From an uncultured Lachnospiraceae bacterium (lineage in GTDB: Bacteria; Bacillota; Clostridia; Lachnospirales; Lachnospiraceae): 64,000 nucleotides of DNA. Location of the stretch: positions 22,740 through 86,739 of the forward strand of contig CACWHK010000009.1 in NCBI GenBank assembly GCA_902760755.1. Reading direction: 5' to 3'. The notes below the pieces were generated by a model. The model searched no databases. It saw nothing but the letters and a program-made list of their open reading frames with translations, and had not been told where the DNA came from. Position 1 is the stretch's first letter. Every line of letters begins with the position of its first letter. The position numbers and the translations under genes were made by a program. Shown piece by piece: positions 8,275 through 16,857 of this stretch.

Positions 8275-9753
8275 TTATTCGGCCGCGCCTTCCGTCAGTG
8301 TGAACCGGTCCTTTCCGGTCTGTTTGGAGGTGTAGAGTGCTGCATCCGCTGCCTCGTAAAGGGTCTTAAAGTCAATGTCCAGATCCGTTACATGCACACC
8401 GGAGGAGAGGGAGATGCCGCACTCCCGGCTTTCCCGTTCAAACTCCTTCTTGAATGCCTCCATCACCTGATCCATCTGTTCCTTTACGGCACGGATCACT
8501 TCCTTTCGGTCCACATCGATACACTCCGTATAGAGCGCAAATTCATCTCCGCCGAGACGCCCGATGATGGTCTCGCTGTCATACAGCTTCCGGAGGAGCT
8601 GTCCCACGCGGATGATCACCTGATCTCCGTAGGCGTGTCCCAGCATATCATTTACCTGCTTGAAATTATCCACGTCCAGCATGACAAAGACGTGGGTCCG
8701 GTTTCCGGAGGGCTTCGAGAGCCGTTCCTCCGTCTGCTCCTGGAAGGTTCCCTTATTCATGACGCCGGACAGGCGGTCGATCTCTGCCCGCTCCTCCAGA
8801 GAGTTCACCATGCCGTCCATGGGTTTGGAGAGCCGTGTGATGAGAAAGAGTCCGATCAGCAGGATCAGTGCAGCCAGTGCGGCGCTGACCAGAAGAGTCA
8901 GAGTTCTGAGGCGGTTGTTCTCCTTCAGGATGGAATCCGTAGGGATGGAGCAGATAACCCGCCAGTTGTTGCTGCAGGTGTTGGTATTAATGATATAATC
9001 CTTGTTCTTTCCGGTAAGACCACCCCGGATCTCCTCCGGAAGCTTCTCGCCGATCTCTGCATGATCCGAGGAGAAGAGAATGACCTCATCCTGGTCGATG
9101 AGACGGATGGTCATATTCTCCAGCTGCTCCGGATAAACAAAGACGGAGGAAAGCTCGCGGGTATAGATGGATGAGATCAGAATGGCATTCGGATTAAGAC
9201 GCTTTACGTAATAGATACGGTCGGTACATCCGCTGATACCGAAGCACCAGCCGTCCTTCTTTCTGGGATTTGTGATATGGCCCGAAAAGGCCTCGTAGAA
9301 ACCGCCATCCGGGAAGAGGTCCTCGGTTCCGTGAGAGATCCACCCTACCTTATGGTCATTGGAAAAAATGATCCCGAAGTCCGCATAGTTCTCCATGATA
9401 CCGATATCCACGATCCGGTTGGTGATGGCTTCCTCGCTCTTGATCTTGTCATACTCCTGAAGAGATGCATCCGTTGCATCATACCGATAGTAGGCTTCGT
9501 CGGAAAAGAGCAGGGTGGATATAGTCTCGGTACGTTCGAGATAGGAGTTGATATTTAACTGGATCTGACGGCTGTTTGCCGCGATCAGATTCGATGCATT
9601 TGACTGCATGGCGCGTCCGGAGAGATCCAGGACCACGAAATCCAGGATGGCCGTTACCACCAGAATGACAACAAAAAAGACAACAAGAATTTCAATCATG
9701 AAAGTCTTGAAGCGATCGTGGGATCGTTCTATTTTGCGGTTTCTTCCGGCCAT
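8275..9753 (-). CDS. transmembrane sensor diguanylate cyclase
   Basis: 492-residue membrane protein: a first transmembrane helix (about 20-45), an extracellular sensor of about 240 residues with Cache-like spacing, a second helix (about 287-310), then a GGDEF domain to the end. The catalytic features are complete: MLDVDNFKQVND, GHAYGD and RLGGDEFAL. No RxxD inhibitory site precedes the GGDEF motif. Expected to make c-di-GMP from two GTP in response to an external signal. First gene of the operon that continues with the solute-binding protein; its promoter lies at 9801-9830. ATG at 9753 with AAAGGAACATGCCGC upstream. Confidence 0.92.
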   Translation of the reverse strand: MAGRNRKIERSHDRFKTFMIEILVVFFVVILVVTAILDFVVLDLSGRAMQSNASNLIAANSRQIQLNINSYLERTETISTLLFSDEAYYRYDATDASLQEYDKIKSEEAITNRIVDIGIMENYADFGIIFSNDHKVGWISHGTEDLFPDGGFYEAFSGHITNPRKKDGWCFGISGCTDRIYYVKRLNPNAILISSIYTRELSSVFVYPEQLENMTIRLIDQDEVILFSSDHAEIGEKLPEEIRGGLTGKNKDYIINTNTCSNNWRVICSIPTDSILKENNRLRTLTLLVSAALAALILLIGLFLITRLSKPMDGMVNSLEERAEIDRLSGVMNKGTFQEQTEERLSKPSGNRTHVFVMLDVDNFKQVNDMLGHAYGDQVIIRVGQLLRKLYDSETIIGRLGGDEFALYTECIDVDRKEVIRAVKEQMDQVMEAFKKEFERESRECGISLSSGVHVTDLDIDFKTLYEAADAALYTSKQTGKDRFTLTEGAAE

Positions 9754-9800
9754 GCGGCATGTTCCTTTCTCGTTGAACAGGTTGTGTAATCATTTACAAA

Positions 9801-9830
9801 ATTATACCATTAAGCATAACGGACGGTCAA
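9801..9830 (-). promoter_or_regulatory. promoter of the cyclase/solute-binding-protein operon
   Basis: Minus strand TTGACC, 18-base spacer, TATAAT, ending about 48 bases before the ATG at 9753. Confidence 0.75.
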
Positions 9831-9863
9831 CAAAAACACCTTCCGGCCTACTGTCAAAAAAGT

Positions 9864-9920
9864 CGAAAAAAAAGAAGGAGAAACGCCACAGCCTCTTCCC
9901 GTGCGCGTTTCTCTCTTCCT
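9864..9920 (-). terminator. terminator of the metal-export operon
   Basis: GAGAAACGC pairs with GCGTTTCTC, followed on the minus strand by CCTTC and eight T. It lies about 40 bases after the ATPase stop codon. Confidence 0.85.
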
Positions 9921-9955
9921 GTGTATTTTCGGTTTTTCTCGTGTTTATCGTTCTC

Positions 9956-11839
9956 TCAGCGGATCCGAAGCGCCCGTACCGCGTTCAGAACCGCGATCAC
10001 CATGACCCCCACATCCGCAAAGATTGCTATCCACATATTTGCAATCCCGAGGGCTCCGAGCAACAGGCAGAGGAGCTTCACTCCGATGGCAAATGTGATA
10101 TTCTGACGTACGATCCGAAGGGTTTTTCTCGAAATCCGAAGGGCCAGGGAGATCTTCGCCGGATCATCATCCATCAGCACAATATCCGCTGCCTCGATGG
10201 CTGCATCCGACCCCATGGCACCCATGGCGATCCCGATATCCGCCCGGGAAAGCACCGGAGCATCATTGATCCCGTCTCCCACAAACGCAAGACACCTTCC
10301 CTTCTCCTTTTCCTCCAGGAGCTTTTCTACCTCGCTTACCTTATCGCCGGGAAGCAGCTCTGCACAAACCCTGTGGATCCCAAGCTCCGCAGCCACCTGC
10401 TCTGCAGCATCTCTTCGGTCTCCTGTCAGCATAACCGTCCGGATCCCCTGGTCCGCGAGGGCCTTCATGGCCTGTGCCGAGGTGGGACGGATCATATCCG
10501 AGATATGGATACAGCCTGCAAAGACACCATCCACGGCTACATAGCAAACGGTTCCGCCCGGCTTCTCACAGACGACCTTCGCACCTTCCTCTTCCATCAG
10601 ACGTTCATTTCCGACTACGACCCTCTTCCCTTCTACCAGAGCAGTTACCCCGCGGCCTGCAACCTCCCGAAGCTCAGAAACCATGCTTTGCTCCACCGTC
10701 CGTCCGGTCTCTTCAAATGCCTTTCGGATGGATAAGCTGATGGGATGATTGGAGGCGGATTCCGCATGGGCCGCCATACTCAGCAGATGATCCTGATTCC
10801 AACCCTTGGCCGGATGACAGGCAGTCACTGCAAAGACACCCTCCGTCAGGGTTCCGGTCTTATCAAAAACCATGGTTTTCGTATCAGCCAGCGCCTCCAG
10901 ATAGTTGGAGCCCTTGACCAGGATTCCCCGGCTGCTGGCACATCCGATTCCGCCAAAGAAGCTTAAGGGAACAGAGATTACCACTGCACAGGGGCAGCTG
11001 ATCACAAGGAAGGTAAGCGCTCTCGTGATCCAGTCGATCCAGTCTGCCGGGTATCCGAAGATCAGCCTTGCCACCGGCGGAATCACCGCCAGCGCCAGTG
11101 CACTGTAGCAGACAATGGGTGTATAGACACGGGCGAACTTCGAGATGAAGTTCTCCGCCTTAGCCTTCTTCATACTGGAGTTTTCCACCAGATCCAGGAT
11201 CTTTGAAACCGTGGATTCCTCGAACTCCCTGGTGGTCCGGATCCGAAGCTGACCATCCAGAACGATACACCCGCTGATCACTTCTTTCCCCTCCGCCACA
11301 TGCCGCGGAACTGATTCTCCGGTCAGTGCAGCCGTATCCAGCAGGGACTGGCCCGAAAGCACCACGCCGTCGATGGGGATCTTCTCTCCCGGATTAACGA
11401 CGATCACGGAACCGATCTCCACATCATCCGGATCCACCCTCTCGGTGGTCCCGTCCTCCGCCAGCAGATTCGCATAGTCCGGGCGGATGTCCATCAGGGC
11501 TGCGATATTCTTCCTGCTCTTACCCACGGCGATGCTCTGGAAGAGCTCTCCTACCTGATAGAACAGCATAACCGCAACACCCTCCAGGCATTCGGAAAGA
11601 CAGAAGGCTCCGATGGTCGCAACCGCCATAAGGAAGTTCTCGTCAAAGACCTGTCCCTTGCAGATTCCCCGAAAGGCCTTGTAAAGAACATCATGACCCA
11701 CGATCACATAGGGCACAAGGTACGCCGGTACCCGGATCCACCACGGCGCTTCCACAAAGTGAAATGTGATGGTAAGTCCCGCCGTAAGCAAAAATGCCAC
11801 AATGATCCGGATCAGAGTTTTCCTCTGCTTTGGTGTCAT
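9956..11839 (-). CDS. Zn/Cd/Pb-exporting P1B-type ATPase
   Basis: 627-residue heavy-metal P-type ATPase that pumps divalent soft metals out of the cell. Sequence shows the TGES actuator loop, the CPC metal site (SCPCA) in a membrane helix, the phosphorylation site DKTGT, and the hinge motif GDGINDAPVLSRADIGIAMG. The Lys in IGVKLL and the Asp in ADVGV in the last helices are the pattern of the P1B-2 (ZntA/CadA) subgroup, favouring Zn, Cd and Pb over Cu. It lacks an N-terminal HMA domain; instead a free HMA protein is encoded just upstream, overlapping by 4 bases (ATGA). Third gene of an ArsR-HMA-ATPase operon, controlled by the operator at 12479-12510. Confidence 0.95.
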   Translation of the reverse strand: MTPKQRKTLIRIIVAFLLTAGLTITFHFVEAPWWIRVPAYLVPYVIVGHDVLYKAFRGICKGQVFDENFLMAVATIGAFCLSECLEGVAVMLFYQVGELFQSIAVGKSRKNIAALMDIRPDYANLLAEDGTTERVDPDDVEIGSVIVVNPGEKIPIDGVVLSGQSLLDTAALTGESVPRHVAEGKEVISGCIVLDGQLRIRTTREFEESTVSKILDLVENSSMKKAKAENFISKFARVYTPIVCYSALALAVIPPVARLIFGYPADWIDWITRALTFLVISCPCAVVISVPLSFFGGIGCASSRGILVKGSNYLEALADTKTMVFDKTGTLTEGVFAVTACHPAKGWNQDHLLSMAAHAESASNHPISLSIRKAFEETGRTVEQSMVSELREVAGRGVTALVEGKRVVVGNERLMEEEGAKVVCEKPGGTVCYVAVDGVFAGCIHISDMIRPTSAQAMKALADQGIRTVMLTGDRRDAAEQVAAELGIHRVCAELLPGDKVSEVEKLLEEKEKGRCLAFVGDGINDAPVLSRADIGIAMGAMGSDAAIEAADIVLMDDDPAKISLALRISRKTLRIVRQNITFAIGVKLLCLLLGALGIANMWIAIFADVGVMVIAVLNAVRALRIR

Positions 11840-12054
11840 AAGATGATCTCCATATCATCCTCGATCTTCTTGCAGTTTGCTCTTGCAGCCTGCATAACCG
11901 CATCAGGATCTGCTCCCTCTTCAAACTCCACCTTCACCTTCAGTGTCATGAAGCTTAAGGTCGCGTCCTTAACGCCCTCCGTCGCGCGGATCGCATCCGC
12001 CATCTTCTCAGCACATGCTGCACAGTCAACTTCCACCTTGTAGGTCTTCTTCAT
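11836..12054 (-). CDS. HMA-domain metal chaperone
   Basis: 72-residue free-standing heavy-metal-associated domain. The metal loop reads VDCAACAEKM, with Cys11 and Cys14; the usual Met two residues before the first Cys is replaced by Val-Asp, and an acidic residue next to the site is common in Zn/Cd-type domains. Predicted beta-alpha-beta-beta-alpha-beta ferredoxin fold. It probably hands metal to the ATPase encoded next, whose own N-terminal HMA domain is missing, so the pair acts as a split transporter (inference). The end overlaps the ATPase start by 4 bases. Confidence 0.9.
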   Translation of the reverse strand: MKKTYKVEVDCAACAEKMADAIRATEGVKDATLSFMTLKVKVEFEEGADPDAVMQAARANCKKIEDDMEIIL

Positions 12055-12079
12055 TTTCAGGTCCTCCCATTGCTATTTT

Positions 12080-12454
12080 TTACTCTTCAACGTGCTCCAT
12101 TCCAAGACTCAGGATCATTCTTACATGTTCATCATCCAGCGCGTAGAAGATGGTCTTCCCATCTCTCCGGAACTTCACCAGCTTCGCATCCTTTAGAATC
12201 CGCAGCTGATGGCTGACAGATGACTGACTCAGATTCAGGATCGTTGCCATATCGCTGACACAGAGTTCCGTATCAAAGAGCGAATAAAGGATCTTGATCC
12301 TTGTGGAATCTCCGAAGATCTTGAACAGCTCCGAAAGATCGTACAGATACTCATCCTCCGGCTGATTCTCCTTAACCTTACGCACGATCTCCTCATGAGC
12401 CGCGATATACTCCTTCGTTCCTTCCCGGATATTCTCCAACTTCTTTTCTTCCAT
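12080..12454 (-). CDS. ArsR/SmtB-family zinc-type repressor
   Basis: 124-residue winged-helix repressor of the ArsR/SmtB family (FGDSTRIKILYSL, then recognition helix LSQSSVSHQLRILKDAKLV). The C-terminal helix carries D108-x-H110, ten residues, H121-xx-E124, matching the alpha-5 zinc site of SmtB/CzrA-type sensors. The alpha-3 site is incomplete: ELCVSD has one Cys where CadC has ELCVCD. So Zn sensing through alpha-5 is the best guess. The ATG at 12454 follows GGGGGTATTT; a GTG at 12478 is possible. First gene of the export operon, and likely autoregulated through the palindrome over its own promoter. Confidence 0.92.
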   Translation of the reverse strand: MEEKKLENIREGTKEYIAAHEEIVRKVKENQPEDEYLYDLSELFKIFGDSTRIKILYSLFDTELCVSDMATILNLSQSSVSHQLRILKDAKLVKFRRDGKTIFYALDDEHVRMILSLGMEHVEE

Positions 12455-12478
12455 AAATACCCCCAATAATTTGTACAC

Positions 12479-12528
12479 ATGAATGAGCTTTCATATGAAA
12501 GTATATTCATATGTTCCGATTTTGTCAA
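12479..12528 (-). promoter_or_regulatory. promoter and ArsR-type operator of the zinc export operon
   Basis: Minus strand TTGACA (12523-12528), 17-base spacer, TATACT (12500-12505). Overlapping the -10 and the start site is the perfect palindrome CTTTCATATGAAAG (12488-12501), flanked at equal 3-base distance by ATGAAT (12479-12484) and its complement ATTCAT (12505-12510). This two-arm layout is what ArsR/SmtB dimers bind. Repressor bound here would block transcription until metal releases it. Confidence 0.85.
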
Positions 12529-12550
12529 GTCTTTTTTCATGTTTTTTAGC

Positions 12551-12600
12551 GAAAAAAATCCCCGGAAGGCAGCGCCGATTTTACGCTCACTTCCGGGGAT
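12551..12600 (-). terminator. terminator of the ABC metal-import operon
   Basis: ATCCCCGGAAG pairs perfectly with CTTCCGGGGAT (11 bp), followed on the minus strand by a run of seven T. It lies after the lipoprotein gene. Confidence 0.88.
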
Positions 12601-12642
12601 CTGATTCCTGATACAGACGGTCCTGCCGACCGCTTCTGCATT

Positions 12643-13407
12643 TTAATACTCAAATTTGATCTCATGCTTTTCCGGCGTGCTTACCACCTTCACCGTGGTA
12701 TCCGCCAGACGTGTATAAAGATAGGGATCTCCTTCCTCCGTATAGGTCTCAAAGGTTCCGACCACTTCGATCTCGGAGCCCTCCTCCGGAAAGTCCTCAA
12801 TGGAGGTATGCTGCTCCTCTCCCCACTGGAACTCCACACCCTGCTGGCAGCAGGCCAGTGCATCCTTGATCAGAACGTAGGGGTAAAAGAGATTCGTCAC
12901 ACTGGAGGTGCCGAGAACCAGGGTACCGGAAGCCTTGAAGGTTTTTCCCACATAGGCATCCGGGTCTGCATAAACCATCTGGTATACCGTAGCATAAACC
13001 ATATCGCTGTCCATCGCCGTAAGATCAATATCCACGGACATGTCTGCATCACCGGAATAGGAGGCACGGATCTCATCCATCAGCTTCTTATCTGCTTCCG
13101 CATCCCGCTCCGTGGTCTTATGCTCCGTTGTCACCACCTCGGTACTTGTTGCTTCCGTCTCCGTGGTGGGATTGATCAGATTCTCAACACTGGAGGTATT
13201 TGCCTCCGTGGCAATCCTCTCCGTTACAGACTCAGTCACAGCCTCCGTGGCGGTCTTTTGCTCCTCTGCGGCAATCTGTCCGCTGATCGCCTTATCCACT
13301 GCATTTGTGGAATTCACATTTCTTCCGCCCTCGGAGCCGCAGCCCGTCATAAGCAGCAGACCGGCCATAAGCAGGCTGATGCTTTTCATTTTCATACACT
13401 TCTTCAT
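12643..13407 (-). CDS. lipoprotein in metal-import operon
   Basis: 254-residue predicted lipoprotein: short basic start, hydrophobic stretch and lipobox LLMTGC with Cys near residue 23. A Thr/Glu-rich linker with repeated TEAVTES/TEATST units extends to about residue 110. The C-terminal region (YADPDAYVGKTFKASGTLVLG ... CCQQGVEFQW ... EIEVVGTFETY) looks like a small OB-type beta barrel, similar in pattern to the C-terminal part of the DUF1980/TIGR03943 group (inference). It follows the ABC permease gene by 66 bases and may assist metal uptake, but it is not a classical ZnuA-type binding protein. RBS GGGAGG; terminated at 12551-12600. Confidence 0.8.
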   Translation of the reverse strand: MKKCMKMKSISLLMAGLLLMTGCGSEGGRNVNSTNAVDKAISGQIAAEEQKTATEAVTESVTERIATEANTSSVENLINPTTETEATSTEVVTTEHKTTERDAEADKKLMDEIRASYSGDADMSVDIDLTAMDSDMVYATVYQMVYADPDAYVGKTFKASGTLVLGTSSVTNLFYPYVLIKDALACCQQGVEFQWGEEQHTSIEDFPEEGSEIEVVGTFETYTEEGDPYLYTRLADTTVKVVSTPEKHEIKFEY

Positions 13408-13473
13408 GTTTCTATGCCTCCCTGTTCAGGAAAATGTAAACAAATCCGTAGTCTGTCTTAAAGAACAGTTATC

Positions 13474-14346
13474 CTAACGCCTCAGAATCCTGCCCAGCAG
13501 CAGGAAGATCCCGTAAACCACCAGATCCACACTCACGATGGTTGCACCCACCGGCGTGGATGAAAGGATGGAGATCAGCATGCCCGTCAGTGCCGCAAAG
13601 AGCGAGATACATGCGGACAGGATCACCACACCCCGGAAGGTGTGCATCACACGCATGGCCGAAAGTGCCGGGAAGATCACCAGGGCGGAAATCAGAAGAG
13701 ATCCCACCAGATTCATTCCCAGTACGATGATCACTGCGATGATCACTGCGATGATCAGATTGTAACGGCGGGCCGGCATGCCGGTGGCACGTACGAAATT
13801 CTCATCAAATGTAACTGCAAATATCCGGTTATAGAGATAAACATAGAGTGCGATCACCACTGCGGAAAGCACTACGCTGATCGTCACCTCCGTGGTGGTC
13901 AGTGTCAGGATCGAGGTGGATCCGAAGAGCGTCGTGCAGACATCGCCGGAGATATTCGACGAATTCGCCGGAAAGAGATTCATCACCATATAACCGATGG
14001 CCAGTGCACTGACCGAAACCATGGCGATTGCCGCATCTCCCTTCACCCTTGCCTTCTCTCCCGTCTGTAAAAGAAGGATCGCCGCAAGGATCGTAAGGGG
14101 CATCACCAGGATCATTTCATTGGTAAGCCGGAGCACCGCTGCCACCGCCATGACACCGAAGGCCACGTGGGAAAGACCGTCTCCGATAAAGGAATACCGC
14201 TTCAGAACCAGCGTTACTCCGAGCAGGGATGAGCAAAGCGCCACCAGACACCCGACGATCAACGCATAACGAACGAAGGGGAATTCCAGATAATACATCA
14301 GTTTGTCCCAGATTCCCATATTCTCAGCCAAAACCATAACCATCAC
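13474..14346 (-). CDS. ABC-3 family metal permease, ZnuB/MntB-like
   Basis: 290-residue integral membrane protein with eight or nine hydrophobic segments and the ABC-3 hallmarks SFIGDGLSHVAFG and LVGSLLISALVIFPALSAM. Family members import Zn or Mn. It overlaps the ATPase gene by 4 bases (ATGA), so the two are made together. No substrate-binding protein gene is next to it; the downstream lipoprotein does not look like one. Zn against Mn cannot be decided from sequence; the neighbouring Zn-export operon favours Zn. Confidence 0.9.
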   Translation of the reverse strand: MMVMVLAENMGIWDKLMYYLEFPFVRYALIVGCLVALCSSLLGVTLVLKRYSFIGDGLSHVAFGVMAVAAVLRLTNEMILVMPLTILAAILLLQTGEKARVKGDAAIAMVSVSALAIGYMVMNLFPANSSNISGDVCTTLFGSTSILTLTTTEVTISVVLSAVVIALYVYLYNRIFAVTFDENFVRATGMPARRYNLIIAVIIAVIIVLGMNLVGSLLISALVIFPALSAMRVMHTFRGVVILSACISLFAALTGMLISILSSTPVGATIVSVDLVVYGIFLLLGRILRR

Positions 14347-15062
14347 CCTTCCTTCGTCTGTTCATCCAGAGCACGCCCGAAGATCTTCCAGGCATCCGAA
14401 TCCAGATACTCCTTCGTAGGACCGAAGAACATCTGCTTACGTCCAAGGTGCAGGATATGCGATGCATAACGCACCGCCATTTCTATATCATGGGAGATCA
14501 TAATGACCGTCACCCCATCCTTATTCAGCGTTCGGATCAGCTCGTACATTTCCGTGGTGACACGGGGATCCAGACCGCTGACCGGCTCATCCAGGAGAAG
14601 CAGCTTCTCGGTTGCCACCAGAGCTCTTGCCAGAAGGACTCTCTGCTGCTGGCCGCCGGAGAGGTGTCTGTAGCACCGGTTCCGAAGGTCCGTAAGACCC
14701 ATCCGCTCCATGGAAGCCTCCGCCCTCTTCTTATCTTCCTTCCGGTAGAAGGGACGAAATCCCAGATTTGACAGAGCCCCGGAAAGCACGATCTCATAGA
14801 CCGACGCCGGGAAATCCTGCTGAACCACCGTCTGCTGCGGAAGATACCCGAGATCCTTTTTGCTGATCCCTTCACCGTATTCCACGGTTCCTCGCATGGG
14901 GCTGTTCAGGCCGAGGATCGTCTTCATCAGCGTGGACTTTCCCGCACCGTTCTCACCGACGATACAAAGGTAGTCACCCTTACCCACGGAGAAGCTGATA
15001 TCCTCCGTGATCACTCTCCCGTCATAGCCAAGTGCTAAATTGTCACAGGTAATATATGCCAC
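14343..15062 (-). CDS. metal ABC transporter ATP-binding protein, ZnuC-like
   Basis: 239-residue ABC ATPase with Walker A GENGAGKST, Q-loop region LPQQTVVQQDFP, signature LSGGQQQRVLLARAL, Walker B LLLLDEPVSGLD and switch His in MISHDIEMA. This is the energy subunit for the permease encoded immediately downstream with a 4-base overlap. The start is GTG at 15062, preceded by AAAGGAAGGGT. It follows the HD-hydrolase gene by 17 bases, so all four genes from 15517 to 12643 form one operon. Confidence 0.93.
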   Translation of the reverse strand: MAYITCDNLALGYDGRVITEDISFSVGKGDYLCIVGENGAGKSTLMKTILGLNSPMRGTVEYGEGISKKDLGYLPQQTVVQQDFPASVYEIVLSGALSNLGFRPFYRKEDKKRAEASMERMGLTDLRNRCYRHLSGGQQQRVLLARALVATEKLLLLDEPVSGLDPRVTTEMYELIRTLNKDGVTVIMISHDIEMAVRYASHILHLGRKQMFFGPTKEYLDSDAWKIFGRALDEQTKEG

Positions 15063-15079
15063 AGTACTGTACCCTTCCT

Positions 15080-15517
15080 TTACTGCTCTTCATCCGTCAG
15101 GATGGCCCGTGCCTTCTGATACTTCTGAAAACGGATCTCATCTTTTTCCGAAAATGTACCGATCCGCGTCCGGTCGGAATTATGCTCCAGATCCGCCAGC
15201 TTCACCGTCTTTGCAAGGGCATTTCCGCGGATCCTTTTTACATAGTCAAAATAGTCCTCATCCTTTGTACGCGTCAGAAGCTTTACCGCATCCAGCTGAG
15301 GCTCTGTGAAGCCCTCCGCCCGAAGCTCATCCTCCGTCACGTCCGTATCCTCCAGAACATCATGCAGAAGCGCCACCACACATGCATCCTCCGTGGTCAT
15401 CTGTTCCGCCAGATGTACGGGATGCAGGATATAGGGAAGTCCGGCCCTGTCCTTTTGCCCCTCATGGGCACGAAAGGCCAGCCGGATTGCCTTCTTCGTA
15501 AGCTCCGTGTAGATCAT
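15080..15517 (-). CDS. HD-domain hydrolase, ppGpp-hydrolase-like
   Basis: 145-residue stand-alone HD domain related to the hydrolase half of RelA/SpoT and to Mesh1-type small alarmone hydrolases: AFRAHEGQKDRAGLPYILHP, the central HD pair in ALLHDVLEDTDVT, and KLADLEHNSDRTR. No synthetase, TGS or ACT domain. Likely Mn-dependent phosphohydrolase, possibly acting on (p)ppGpp; substrate is inferred only from family. First gene of the metal-import operon, with a promoter at 15559-15586. Placing a probable Mn enzyme before a Zn/Mn importer is notable but may be chance. Confidence 0.85.
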   Translation of the reverse strand: MIYTELTKKAIRLAFRAHEGQKDRAGLPYILHPVHLAEQMTTEDACVVALLHDVLEDTDVTEDELRAEGFTEPQLDAVKLLTRTKDEDYFDYVKRIRGNALAKTVKLADLEHNSDRTRIGTFSEKDEIRFQKYQKARAILTDEEQ

Positions 15518-15558
15518 GGGCAGCCTCCTTTTTCGTCCGAAAGGTTCTTATTTTATCT

Positions 15559-15586
15559 ATTCTAGCATGTCCCCCGGAAAAATCAA
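15559..15586 (-). promoter_or_regulatory. promoter of the HD/ABC metal-import operon
   Basis: Minus strand TTGATT, 16-base spacer, TAGAAT. No clear dyad typical of Zur or MntR was seen over it. Confidence 0.6.
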
Positions 15587-15640
15587 CCGGAATTATTGTG
15601 TCCCACCTGCCGGGACGCGTGCCGCAGCAGGCGTAAAATC

Positions 15641-15669
15641 TTGACTTTTTGGCTTAAAATCAGTATGAT
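15641..15669 (+). promoter_or_regulatory. promoter of trpS
   Basis: TTGACT, 17-base spacer, TATGAT. The leader to the ATG is only about 37 bases, leaving no room for a T-box. Confidence 0.8.
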
Positions 15670-15682
15670 TGATAGGTAGTGA

Positions 15683-16801
<1,119 letters not shown>

Positions 16802-16857
16802 CCGGTATCCGAATTGCCGGTTTATGGGGTTCAACAAAACAGAGGGGGTAGCATGCC

